This document shows positions 1 through 6,437 of a DNA stretch of 12,897 nucleotides, piece after piece; positions within the stretch are counted from its first letter, which is position 1, and each line of letters opens with the position of its first letter. Origin of the DNA: DATESZ01 sp035283845 (lineage in GTDB: Bacteria > Desulfobacterota > Syntrophia > Syntrophales > JACQWR01); NCBI GenBank assembly GCA_035283845.1, contig DATESZ010000006.1, forward strand, positions 1 through 12,897, written 5' to 3'. The notes under the pieces are model-generated. The model had not been told where the DNA came from and made no database searches. It worked only from the letters and a program-made list of their open reading frames with translations. The position numbers were made by a program, and so were the translations under genes.

Positions 1-2
1 AA

Positions 3-1133
3 ACCCCGCCGGAAATTAGCATTAACCTAAAGGTTGTTCCCGGCCAGGATAATTCGCCCCAGTTTGTTGCCGGCACGATACCCGTGGGTACGGACATCGA
101 AGTGCCGATCGAAATCATTGATCAGGAGATGGGCGCGGCGATCCTTACCGTTACCTACAATGCCTCGGTGTATGCGGTTCAATTGTCCCAAACGGGCTAT
201 TCAATTTACCAGCCTGTTACGGCGGACAATCCGGCGGCGATGGGAAAGAATATCTATCAGCCAAGTTTCAGCGCGCCGATAGCCGGCAGTCAGACCCGGT
301 ATTTCAGACCCGGTATGCCGGGGACTTATACCTTTATATTATCAGCCACGGATGCCGCCGGGAACAGCGAAAGACAGAGCGTGACGGTACGCGCCGTCTC
401 GTCGGGCGAGATACCCGGTCCCATTGATGGCCAACCGGTAGTGGACAAGATACTGCCGGAGGACAAGGCCGCTGATATCATGGTTAGTATGCCGATCGTA
501 GTTGCTTTCAGCGAACCGATCAATGGCGCTACGTTGAACGCAAATTCATTCAGGCTCATAGATTTGGCAACGGGGGCGCAGGTTGCGGCGGATATTTATA
601 TCAGTATCAACGGCGGGATGATGACGGCCACGCTCCAGCCCAGGACGAATCTTGCTTATGGGCATGAGTATGAGATAGTCCTTACCCGCGACATTAAAGA
701 CAGCAATCCCAATCCTTCCCAAAACGGCGAGTTTTTGCCGCTGGATCAGGAGTATCGTTACCGCTTCACGACCAAGACGCCCGATATTTACGATCTGACT
801 GCGGGCGGGTTTGAGTTAACGCCCGGAGGCAGGGGAGGAGCGAATATTGCCCTGTATACGGATCGTGAAAGCGGCCGCGCCTATTCCTATGTCACGGCTG
901 AGGAGGCCGGCTGGCGGGCTGTGGATGTCACTGATCCGACCATGCCGTTCGTGACGTATAAAGAAAACCACTCGCAGCCGCCGGACACGGCTACGCCAAA
1001 CGTTGCCTGGCGTTACCGGGGCGCCGCCGTTGATCAGGAGACAGGCATCCTTGTCCTTACGGAATGGATTTATTGGAATTGCGCCGAATGCGGCAATTTC
1101 GGCTATGTAAGCTTCTATGACGTAGGAAGATAG
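3..1133 (+). CDS. Surface protein, Ig-like (Big_5) domains plus LVIVD-like C-terminus; 5' partial, 3' probably truncated
   Basis: The frame is open to the window edge (reading TPPEISINLKVV), so the true start lies upstream; 376 residues are visible. The first ~130 residues look like an Ig/PKD-type beta domain (AGTYTFILSATDAAGN-like pattern, seen as PGTYTFILSATDAAGN). Bases ~435-780 encode a bacterial Ig-like Big_5/SbsA-type domain (VVDKILPEDKAA, VAFSEPINGATLN, YRYRFTT). Bases ~830-1130 resemble LVIVD beta-propeller repeats (WRAVDVTDPTMPFVT, GYVSFYDVGR). Such proteins are normally exported and bind at the cell surface; no signal peptide is visible because the N-terminus is missing. The frame stops after YDVGR, mid-repeat, 28 bases before an inverted repeat of a RAYT element, and the stop codon lies in a short GAAGATAG repeat. 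I infer that the 3' part was lost. The domain calls come from motif reading; the substrate is unknown. Confidence 0.72.
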   Translation, partial: TPPEISINLKVVPGQDNSPQFVAGTIPVGTDIEVPIEIIDQEMGAAILTVTYNASVYAVQLSQTGYSIYQPVTADNPAAMGKNIYQPSFSAPIAGSQTRYFRPGMPGTYTFILSATDAAGNSERQSVTVRAVSSGEIPGPIDGQPVVDKILPEDKAADIMVSMPIVVAFSEPINGATLNANSFRLIDLATGAQVAADIYISINGGMMTATLQPRTNLAYGHEYEIVLTRDIKDSNPNPSQNGEFLPLDQEYRYRFTTKTPDIYDLTAGGFELTPGGRGGANIALYTDRESGRAYSYVTAEEAGWRAVDVTDPTMPFVTYKENHSQPPDTATPNVAWRYRGAAVDQETGILVLTEWIYWNCAECGNFGYVSFYDVGR

Positions 1134-1161
1134 GTAAGGTAAATATAGAAGATAGAAGATA

Positions 1162-1189
1162 GGGGTCAAATCTTTGGTCTTGACAATTG
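1162..1189 (+). repeat. Left inverted repeat of the RAYT element
   Basis: The 28-bp repeat begins GGGGTCAAATCTTTGG and ends TTGACAATTG. It matches the reverse complement of 2239-2266 at 27 of 28 positions (G versus A at 1177). It has an internal dyad, GTCAA (1165-1169) and TTGAC (1180-1184) around 10 bases, so single-stranded DNA could fold into a REP-like hairpin. Confidence 0.88.
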
Positions 1190-1215
1190 GTGATGGACGG
1201 ACTAAATGAACGACC

Positions 1216-2205
1216 ATGGCAAGACCGTTGCGCATACAATACCCGGGCGCACACTATCACGTGACCTGCCGGGGAAATGACCGAAAAGAGATATTCCGGG
1301 ATGAAGAGGACCGGAAGGTTTATCAGGAAAAACTCCGCTGTTCTTTGGAGATATTTAATGTTTCCCTTCTCGCATATGCTTGTATGTCGAACCATTTTCA
1401 TTTACTGGTTGTCACGCCGGAGGGGAATCTTTCGGAGTTCATGCGCCACTTCAATATCAGCTATACCTCTGCCTTCAACCGGAAGTACAGGCGTTCCGGG
1501 CATCTTTACCAGGGGCGGTACAAGGCCTTCCTGGTTGATGAAGATAATTACCTTCTGGAGGTATCCCGGTACATTCACCTAAATCCTTTTCGGTTGAAAT
1601 CAGGCGGCTCTGCGGACAAAAGGTGGAAAGAACTTTTGGGGAGTGATTTCACCAGCCTGCCCGGCTACCTGTCGGAAAGGAAAAGAAAGGGATACATTAA
1701 TTACGGGGTTGTTTTGCAATATCTCGGCGGGGACAATCGGGAGGGGATGCTGGCATATCGGCGCTTCGTGGAAGAGGGTGTCGGGATAGCGGGGAGTCCG
1801 CTTGCATTGGGGAAGGGAAACGGCATTGTAGGCGACAGCGGTTTTGTCGCGCGGGTCAAAAGAAGATTTGGCAAGGGCGGGGATTCGATGCGGGAGCAGC
1901 CTTCGTTACGGGATCTCAGTAGGGAATTAACGCCGGAAGCATTGATTTCGCGTTATTTGGAACTGACAGGGGAACCGAGAGAGCGTATATGCAAGCGGGG
2001 ACGTCAATCCTTGGAGCGGGCGGTGCTGATGGAGTTGCTGTATCGTTTCTGCCGGATCACGCAACCGGAAATAGGAAAGCTGCTGGGCGGGATAGATTAC
2101 AGCGCCGTGAGCCAGTCGAGAAAGAGGTTACAGGCAAAATTGGAACAAGAGCCAGAATTACGGCAGCGATACGAAAATATACGAGATCATCTATGGGAAA
2201 TGTAA
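1216..2205 (+). CDS. REP-associated tyrosine (Y1/HUH) transposase with DnaA domain IV-like C-terminus
   Basis: 329 residues. The N-terminal half is an IS200-like Y1 domain: MARPLRIQYPGAHYHVTCRG opening, HUH metal site H60-F-H62 within MSNHFHLLV, GHLYQGRYKAFLV at ~95-107, and SRYIHLNP at 117-124, where Y119 is the likely catalytic tyrosine. The enzyme class nicks single-stranded REP DNA and forms a 5'-phosphotyrosine link. Residues ~235-325 resemble the DnaA domain IV helix-turn-helix (QSLERAVLMELLYRFCRITQ, then PEIGKLLGGIDYSAVSQSRK), a C-terminal extension seen in one group of RAYTs and probably used for DNA binding. The ATG at 1216 gives the family's usual N-terminus; the upstream ribosome binding site is weak. 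The frame is intact, so the element may still be active. Confidence 0.9.
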   Translation: MARPLRIQYPGAHYHVTCRGNDRKEIFRDEEDRKVYQEKLRCSLEIFNVSLLAYACMSNHFHLLVVTPEGNLSEFMRHFNISYTSAFNRKYRRSGHLYQGRYKAFLVDEDNYLLEVSRYIHLNPFRLKSGGSADKRWKELLGSDFTSLPGYLSERKRKGYINYGVVLQYLGGDNREGMLAYRRFVEEGVGIAGSPLALGKGNGIVGDSGFVARVKRRFGKGGDSMREQPSLRDLSRELTPEALISRYLELTGEPRERICKRGRQSLERAVLMELLYRFCRITQPEIGKLLGGIDYSAVSQSRKRLQAKLEQEPELRQRYENIRDHLWEM

Positions 2206-2238
2206 TGCGTCCGCGGCATGCGGAGGGGTAGCCACCCT

Positions 2239-2266
2239 CAATTGTCAAGATCAAAGATTTGACCCC
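2239..2266 (-). repeat. Right inverted repeat of the RAYT element
   Basis: This is the reverse-oriented partner of 1162-1189 with one mismatch. Read on the minus strand it begins GGGGTCAAATCTTTGATC and contains an extra dyad TCAAA-TC-TTTGA. It ends the mobile element; sequence beyond 2266 has no similarity to the left flank. Confidence 0.88.
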
Positions 2267-2302
2267 GTCCCGGAATTCAAATAAAAAGAAAGCCAATTTT
2301 TC

Positions 2303-2331
2303 TTGACACACTATCGCCATTTTCATATATT
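2303..2331 (+). promoter_or_regulatory. Sigma70 promoter for the GalT-like gene
   Basis: Perfect -35 TTGACA at 2303-2308, a 17-base spacer and -10 TATATT at 2326-2331 (five of six consensus). It lies 36 bases beyond the RAYT element and would give a leader of about 45 bases before the ATG at 2383. Confidence 0.72.
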
Positions 2332-2382
2332 CGGCCCGACAAAAATCGAGTTTTTATCAAACAAAAGTGTGAGGGGGAAAAC

Positions 2383-3405
2383 ATGAGCATCCGGTTCGAA
2401 AAAGACGTCATCGAGGCCAAGGTACTCAACCCAATCAAGAACTTCGAGCTGGATACAAAGTTCACCGAGGTGCGGCGCGACCCGCTGACGGGACGCACGA
2501 GCCGGATCGTCGATCGGCTCGGTCCGACGCCTCCCAAACATGATATAAGCGGCCTGATCGAAAAGACGCGTAACTGCTTCTTTTGCGGCGAAAACGTCGA
2601 GCGGGTAACCCCACGCATTCGCCCGGAAATCTCCTCCGAGGAGCGCATCAAGGTGGGTGATGCCATCCTATTCCCGAACTTAATGGCTTACAGCAAGTAC
2701 AGCGGCGTGTCGATCTTTTCAAAGGAGCACTTCATCGAGCTCGGCGAGTTCACCGTTGAGCTCGTCGCCAACAATCTTAAGGCCAATCGGCGTTACGTGC
2801 AACTGGTGGCGGCCTTCGACCCCTCGGTGCAGTATTGCTCCATTAATTGCAACTACCTGTACCCTGCCGGCAGTTCGCTGCCCCACCCCCATCTGCAAAA
2901 CGCCATCGACACGTTTCCTACCAATGTGCAGGATGAGATGCTGCGCCGCAGCGAGGAGTACTTCCAGCGCCACGGTCGGGTCTTCTGGCAGGACCTCGTG
3001 GAAATGGAAAAGAAGCAGGGCGAACGCTACGTCGGTGCGATCGGCAGCACGGCCTGGACGACGAGCTTCGCGCCCATTGGCTCCAACGAGGTGCGCGGCA
3101 TTGTTCTCGGCCAGTCGTCCGTGACGGCGCTGTGCGATGCCGACATCGAAGCTCTTGGCGAAGGGATCGCCCGGGTGCTCAAGTTTTACGATAGCCAGGG
3201 CCTGAGCAGCTTCAACCTGGCGATCTACTCCGGTCCTATCTCCGGCGCCGAGCACTTCCGGGTCAACCTGCGCCTGATCAGTCGCTCGAACCTGGAGCCC
3301 TACTATCGCAGCGATGCCACCTGCTTCGAACGGCTGCACTGGGAGTCCATGACTGATCAGAAACCCGAGGATATATGCGCCGAGCTGCGGCGGTATTTTC
3401 TGTAA
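2383..3405 (+). CDS. Galactose-1-phosphate uridylyltransferase-like protein (HIT superfamily)
   Basis: 340 residues, about the size of GalT. GalT transfers UMP between UDP-glucose and galactose-1-phosphate through a uridylyl-histidine intermediate. Visible hallmarks are a CxxC zinc half-site, C65-FF-C68 in NCFFCGEN, and the HPH signature H168-P-H170 followed by Q172 in SSLPHPHLQNA, with H170 the expected nucleophile. The C-terminal region (FNLAIYSGP ~277-285, HFRVNLRLISRS ~291-302) fits the second HIT-like half. Start ATG at 2383 has GAGGGGG five bases upstream. No other Leloir-pathway gene is adjacent and it has its own promoter, so the natural sugar-1-phosphate or nucleotide could differ from galactose/UDP (for example an ADP-glucose phosphorylase-type activity). 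Codons are strongly GC-ending, unlike the AT-rich gene that follows. Confidence 0.85.
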   Translation: MSIRFEKDVIEAKVLNPIKNFELDTKFTEVRRDPLTGRTSRIVDRLGPTPPKHDISGLIEKTRNCFFCGENVERVTPRIRPEISSEERIKVGDAILFPNLMAYSKYSGVSIFSKEHFIELGEFTVELVANNLKANRRYVQLVAAFDPSVQYCSINCNYLYPAGSSLPHPHLQNAIDTFPTNVQDEMLRRSEEYFQRHGRVFWQDLVEMEKKQGERYVGAIGSTAWTTSFAPIGSNEVRGIVLGQSSVTALCDADIEALGEGIARVLKFYDSQGLSSFNLAIYSGPISGAEHFRVNLRLISRSNLEPYYRSDATCFERLHWESMTDQKPEDICAELRRYFL

Positions 3406-3452
3406 GGCTATTGCCTGAGGACCGTGCGAGCCGGGTTGCGCGAGTGATTTGA

Positions 3453-3482
3453 TTGACACTCAAGCCTTTATCAAACTATTTA
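3453..3482 (+). promoter_or_regulatory. Possible promoter for the cation efflux gene
   Basis: TTGACA at 3453-3458 is followed after 18 bases by TATTTA (3477-3482), a weak -10. The position, about 50 bases before the ATG at 3532, is suitable. No metal-regulator operator is recognisable. Confidence 0.4.
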
Positions 3483-3531
3483 TGCCCTGCAGAAGCGCGT
3501 TCGTATCGTAAAGAAATGGATAAACAAAACA

Positions 3532-4527
3532 ATGCATGACCAGTACATTAAATTTTGGCAGCATCAACATACATTCAACATCGAGAAAAAGGCGACAGAA
3601 AAAAAGACCCTCATTGTCGTTATCGTTACATTTGTGATGATGATTGCCGAGATTCTGATCGGGTGGGTGTCACATTCAATGGCATTACTGGTTGATGGCT
3701 GGCACATGGGCACGCATACATTTGCATTAGGAGTGTCTCTACTTGCCTATATCTTGGCGAGAAAATATGCAACCGATCGGAGTTTCACGTTCGGCACATG
3801 GAAAATTGAAATACTTGGAGCATACACCAGTGCGATTGTGCTTGGAATGGTCGGATTCATCATGATTTTTTCTTCCTTGGAAAGACTCTTCAAGCCGCTT
3901 GATATCTACTTTAATCAAGCCTTATTAGTAGCGATTATGGGCTTGATCGTCAATCTGGCCTGTGCCTTCATCCTCAACGCTGAAGACCGCTCTCATGAAC
4001 CTCTTCATCATCCAGAACACGAGCAGTCGCATCTTCATAATACACATGATGATTTAAATTTAAAATCGGCATATTTGCATGTTGTGGCGGACGCCTCAAC
4101 GTCCGTCCTTGCAATTGTGGCGCTCCTCGGCGCAAAATATTTTAACTATAATTGGTTAGACCCATTTATGGGAATTGTCGGCGCAATCTTGATTCTCACC
4201 TGGGCGGCCTCTTTAGCCCGAGATACTTCCAGTGTTCTTCTCGAACGTCAAATGAATCATCCACTTGTCAATACGATTACAGAACAGATGCAATCCGACG
4301 GTGATACAAAAATAAGTGATTTACATGTTTGGAAAGTGGCTCAAAATCAATATGCCTGTATCGTGTCATTAGTCACAGGAGGACATTATACCATTGATGA
4401 GTATAAGAAACGACTGAGTACATTGCCTGAATTAGTTCATGTGATCGTCGAAAAGAATTTATGCAAGGAATGTCAGGAGCCGGAGGCGTCAAGTATGTTT
4501 CATACTGGAAAAGCTTCACCCCAATAG
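3532..4527 (+). CDS. dmeF: Cation diffusion facilitator, DmeF-like Co/Ni/Zn efflux protein
   Basis: 331 residues. CDF proteins are inner-membrane metal/proton antiporters that export divalent cations. About six membrane segments are visible (roughly 27-47, 55-77, 95-115, 128-148, 182-202, 208-228). Metal-site residues are D55 and H58 in LLVDGWHMGTH on helix 2 and H183-x3-D187 in HVVADAS on helix 5. A His-rich cytoplasmic loop (~155-172, HEPLHHPEHEQSHLH) lies between helices 4 and 5, and a C-terminal ferredoxin-like domain follows (~240-310, ISDLHVWKV). GWHMGTH and FTFGTWKIEILGAYTSA match the DmeF branch, so Co or Ni is the best guess. The tail has a CKEC motif (C311, C314). No dmeR regulator is adjacent. 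The last 28 bases overlap the end of the opposite-strand methyltransferase gene. Its codons are AT-richer than those of the upstream gene. Confidence 0.88.
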   Translation: MHDQYIKFWQHQHTFNIEKKATEKKTLIVVIVTFVMMIAEILIGWVSHSMALLVDGWHMGTHTFALGVSLLAYILARKYATDRSFTFGTWKIEILGAYTSAIVLGMVGFIMIFSSLERLFKPLDIYFNQALLVAIMGLIVNLACAFILNAEDRSHEPLHHPEHEQSHLHNTHDDLNLKSAYLHVVADASTSVLAIVALLGAKYFNYNWLDPFMGIVGAILILTWAASLARDTSSVLLERQMNHPLVNTITEQMQSDGDTKISDLHVWKVAQNQYACIVSLVTGGHYTIDEYKKRLSTLPELVHVIVEKNLCKECQEPEASSMFHTGKASPQ

Positions 4528-5174
4528 TTATACATAAGCGGCCGCGGGCCGGGAAGATACATGGCCTGTACAGCCTTGCATTCGAATCCGGCTTCGATCA
4601 AAAGGGCTGGAATATCGCGGTTGAGGTGACAGCCACCGGTAATTTTCTTCCAGTGGGGCGTCAACCTGTCCTGCCAGCGGCAGATTCCTCTGTCTGGCGC
4701 GCGACCATGTTCGCAGAAGATTAGTCTTCCGCCCGGCATGAGGACACGGCGCATTTCTTTTAATGCATCGATAGGATTGGGGATCGTGCAAACCGTATAA
4801 GTGACGAGTACGGAATTGAAGCTCGCGTCATTGAAAGGAATCTTTTCCGCTGAGAGGCCGACGAGCTCCACATCGAGCCCTGATCGTGCGATACGTTTGA
4901 GAGCCAGACGGTGCATTTGCAGCGCTGGATCCAAACCGATGATTTTCGTTACCTTGGACTGATCATAATACCGCATGTTCAGGCCTGTGCCAATGCCGAC
5001 CTCCAGTACAAGACCTTCGGCAAAGGGAACGACTTTCTCCCGCTGACGGCGCATGGGTTTGATATTGCAGGCAATATCAAGCAAATGCGGCAAGATGTGC
5101 CGGTCGTACCAGTTAGCTTTCACTTCACCTCTACCTGGGGTCTGGTTGATGGAGGGGCTGGGCATCGGCTTCAT
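4500..5174 (-). CDS. Class I SAM-dependent methyltransferase (UbiE/phospholipid-methyltransferase-like)
   Basis: 224 residues with the Rossmann methyltransferase signature: motif I VLEVGIGTGLN (56-66), acidic ribose-binding region GLDPALQM (80-87), SAEKIPFNDASFNSVLVT (108-125), and post-motif LKEMRRVLMPGGRLIFCEHG (138-157, motif III). The N-terminal NWYDRHILPHLLDIACN pattern and the HLNRDIPALLIEAGF segment near the end are typical of small cytosolic methyltransferases annotated as UbiE- or phospholipid-methyltransferase-like. The substrate cannot be read from sequence. The start ATG at 5174 forms an ATGA overlap with the stop of the upstream cupin gene, so translation is probably coupled and the two proteins likely share a pathway. 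Its 3' end runs 28 bases into the convergent dmeF-like gene. Confidence 0.85.
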   Translation of the reverse strand: MKPMPSPSINQTPGRGEVKANWYDRHILPHLLDIACNIKPMRRQREKVVPFAEGLVLEVGIGTGLNMRYYDQSKVTKIIGLDPALQMHRLALKRIARSGLDVELVGLSAEKIPFNDASFNSVLVTYTVCTIPNPIDALKEMRRVLMPGGRLIFCEHGRAPDRGICRWQDRLTPHWKKITGGCHLNRDIPALLIEAGFECKAVQAMYLPGPRPLMYNYWGEAFPV

Positions 5175-5557
5175 TCCGGCACGGGGACTTGAACCGATGC
5201 AGTGATGACTACGTCCGCTCCACGTACTGTGGTCTGGTGTCCCTTGCCAGTTGTGTCTTCAAGCAGAACAATTGAGCCAGTGTGAAGGGAGCACGACGTT
5301 CCATCGCTGACTTGCACGTTCGCCTCGCCTCGGAGGAAAAAGAGCCATTGCTTTGCGGGCGTAGGGTGCCATTCTCCGTGCCAGTCAGGAGCAAGCCGGA
5401 GCATTGTGACCGTTGAAGCCTTTGCGGGATCGGAAACATCCAGTGGGGGCGCAGGCGGCGCGAAGGCTTTTGTCGACATTTGCAGGTCGAGCCACTCCGC
5501 GTGTGACTCACCGGTTTTGTCCGCAAAGACGCGGAGGTAGGATAATGGCTTGGACAT
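5171..5557 (-). CDS. Small cupin-fold protein
   Basis: 128 residues from the ATG at 5557, chosen because AAGGAG (5565-5570) sits seven bases upstream; a longer in-frame start at 5638 lacks this and would add 27 non-conserved residues. One cupin barrel is visible: first motif around DWHGEWHPTPAKQWLFFLRG (59-77) with H60, H64 and Q70 as candidate metal ligands, and a second around residues 92-112 with H107 in GKGHQT. Single-domain cupins bind a metal and a small ligand and may be isomerases, oxygenases or sensors; which applies is not clear. The stop TGA overlaps the start of the methyltransferase gene (ATGA), indicating a two-gene operon. Confidence 0.75.
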   Translation of the reverse strand: MSKPLSYLRVFADKTGESHAEWLDLQMSTKAFAPPAPPLDVSDPAKASTVTMLRLAPDWHGEWHPTPAKQWLFFLRGEANVQVSDGTSCSLHTGSIVLLEDTTGKGHQTTVRGADVVITASVQVPVPE

Positions 5558-5602
5558 CGAAGGGCTCCTTTCTGCTACGCCTAACGAATTATTTGTTGAT
5601 TT

Positions 5603-5638
5603 GGGATATACTATGGGGGAAATTCGCCGCGAAATCAA
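5603..5638 (-). promoter_or_regulatory. Possible promoter of the cupin-methyltransferase operon
   Basis: On the minus strand TTGATT (5633-5638) precedes an AT-rich block with two overlapping -10 candidates, CATAGT (5610-5615, 17-base spacing) and TATATC closer to the gene. The site lies 45-80 bases before the cupin start. Match quality is only moderate. Confidence 0.33.
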
Positions 5639-5681
5639 GAAATAAATGTTTCAGTGGATCGGTGGGAAAACTTATGATTTT

Positions 5682-6125
5682 TCACGGTTGCAGAAGCTTA
5701 AAGCCTGTGGCCTCATCGGGCCTGCGGACGCCCGTGCTGTCCTTCAGCTCAAATAGAACGGCCTCCATGACGTGCCAGACCTTAACGCCCGTCCTGACGC
5801 AGCCGGCCACGGTGTCGCCATTCCGGCCGCAGGTCATGTGCATGTGAAGAACGGGTTTGCCCTCGCCATCGGGAAACAGAGTTCCAACGCCGGCCACTTC
5901 GTGAACATTTTCGAGCATCAAGCTCATGGGAATGAGGGGCGTCGCCCGGCCATCTTCCGGCCCCACGACCAGCCGGCTGCCCTTGTCGGCGCCGCCGAGG
6001 ATCACCAGGGTCGCCGCCCCGATGGCATGTTCCCGGGCAAAAGACTCGATGGATTCATGGACAATATCGCCGTCTTCCAGACGGATAACGAAGATGCGCC
6101 CCGGTTTGGCTTGAGAATATTTCAT
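5682..6125 (-). CDS. PPC/DUF296 domain protein
   Basis: 147 residues from the ATG at 6125, which has AGGGGG nine bases upstream; an in-frame ATG at 6158 would add 11 residues without a good binding site. The whole protein is a PPC (DUF296) domain: opening RIFVIRLEDGDIVHESIESF (10-29), GAATLVILGGADKG (36-49), and the conserved His cluster LHMHMTCGRNG (93-103; H94, H96) with GVKVWHVMEAVLFEL following (H118). Bacterial PPC proteins form trimers with a metal or ligand site made by these histidines; the domain also occurs in plant AT-hook DNA-binding proteins. The function in bacteria is not established. It lies 124 bases upstream of the cupin gene on the same strand and may be transcribed with it or separately. 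Confidence 0.82.
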   Translation of the reverse strand: MKYSQAKPGRIFVIRLEDGDIVHESIESFAREHAIGAATLVILGGADKGSRLVVGPEDGRATPLIPMSLMLENVHEVAGVGTLFPDGEGKPVLHMHMTCGRNGDTVAGCVRTGVKVWHVMEAVLFELKDSTGVRRPDEATGFKLLQP

Positions 6126-6437
6126 GTTTGACGACCCCCTGGGAAACTTGTGTCTCACATGCCATTCTCATAGCATAGGATATTTTGAAAAACCATCCCT
6201 TGCTCTGATAATCATCAAGGTTCCAGAAGCCAACAATAATAAACCTGCTGTGGTTTGCTATAGAATCCGGTTATTTCCGGTTGGTCCTTCTTTTTATAGT
6301 CTCTGGGGATTGTTTCCCACTGTGAATTTTCCGTTTTAAGCTTGTAGCTGCCGGTTGTTAAGGAGGGAGAAACATACTCTTTAGCGCGCTTGAAGATAGA
6401 AAAAAGATTATTATATTAATGGAAGGCATTATCAAAA
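6126..6437. other. Divergent intergenic region between PPC gene and ClpX-like gene
   Basis: About 310 AT-rich bases separate the two divergent genes. It contains the ribosome binding site of the PPC gene (6135-6140), three copies of CCGGTT, a purine-rich AAGGAGGGAG at 6360-6369 with no start codon behind it, and a promoter candidate at 6390-6417. The one open frame across it (6124-6339, +) has no family features or ribosome binding site and was not accepted. Confidence 0.5.
6390..6417 (+). promoter_or_regulatory. Probable promoter of the ClpX-like gene
   Basis: -35 TTGAAG (6390-6395), 16-base spacer, -10 TATATT (6412-6417, five of six). Transcription would start near 6424, only ~14 bases before the ATG at 6438, so if this promoter is used the in-frame ATG at 6459 is the more comfortable translation start. 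No heat-shock (sigma32) -10 of the CCCCAT type is visible. Confidence 0.5.

Larger units (their letters stand above)
1162..2266 (+). mobile_element. RAYT/REPtron-like element (Y1 transposase between inverted repeats)
   Basis: A single Y1-type transposase gene sits between two 28-bp inverted repeats (1162-1189 and 2239-2266) that differ at one position. This is the layout of REPtrons, where a REP-associated tyrosine transposase is flanked by REP sequences in opposite orientation. Just inside the right repeat are two small hairpins, TCCGC/GCGGA (2210-2224) and GGGT/ACCC (2226-2237), as expected for single-strand-recognising HUH enzymes. No target-site duplication is evident, which fits this class. 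The left flank cuts into an Ig/LVIVD protein gene and the right flank lies 36 bases before the promoter of the next gene. Confidence 0.8.

Noticed and set aside
2719..3459. 246-codon minus-strand frame opposite the GalT-like gene
   Set aside because: Shadow of a GC-rich coding region; the plus frame has the zinc and HPH motifs, a promoter and a ribosome binding site.
3516..3539. Short upstream frame MDKQNNA overlapping the DmeF-like start
   Set aside because: No ribosome binding site and too short to claim as a leader peptide without conservation data.
6360..6370. Strong AAGGAGGGAG ribosome-binding-like sequence before the ClpX-like gene
   Set aside because: No ATG, GTG or TTG follows at usable distance and it lies upstream of the predicted promoter; probably just purine-rich DNA.
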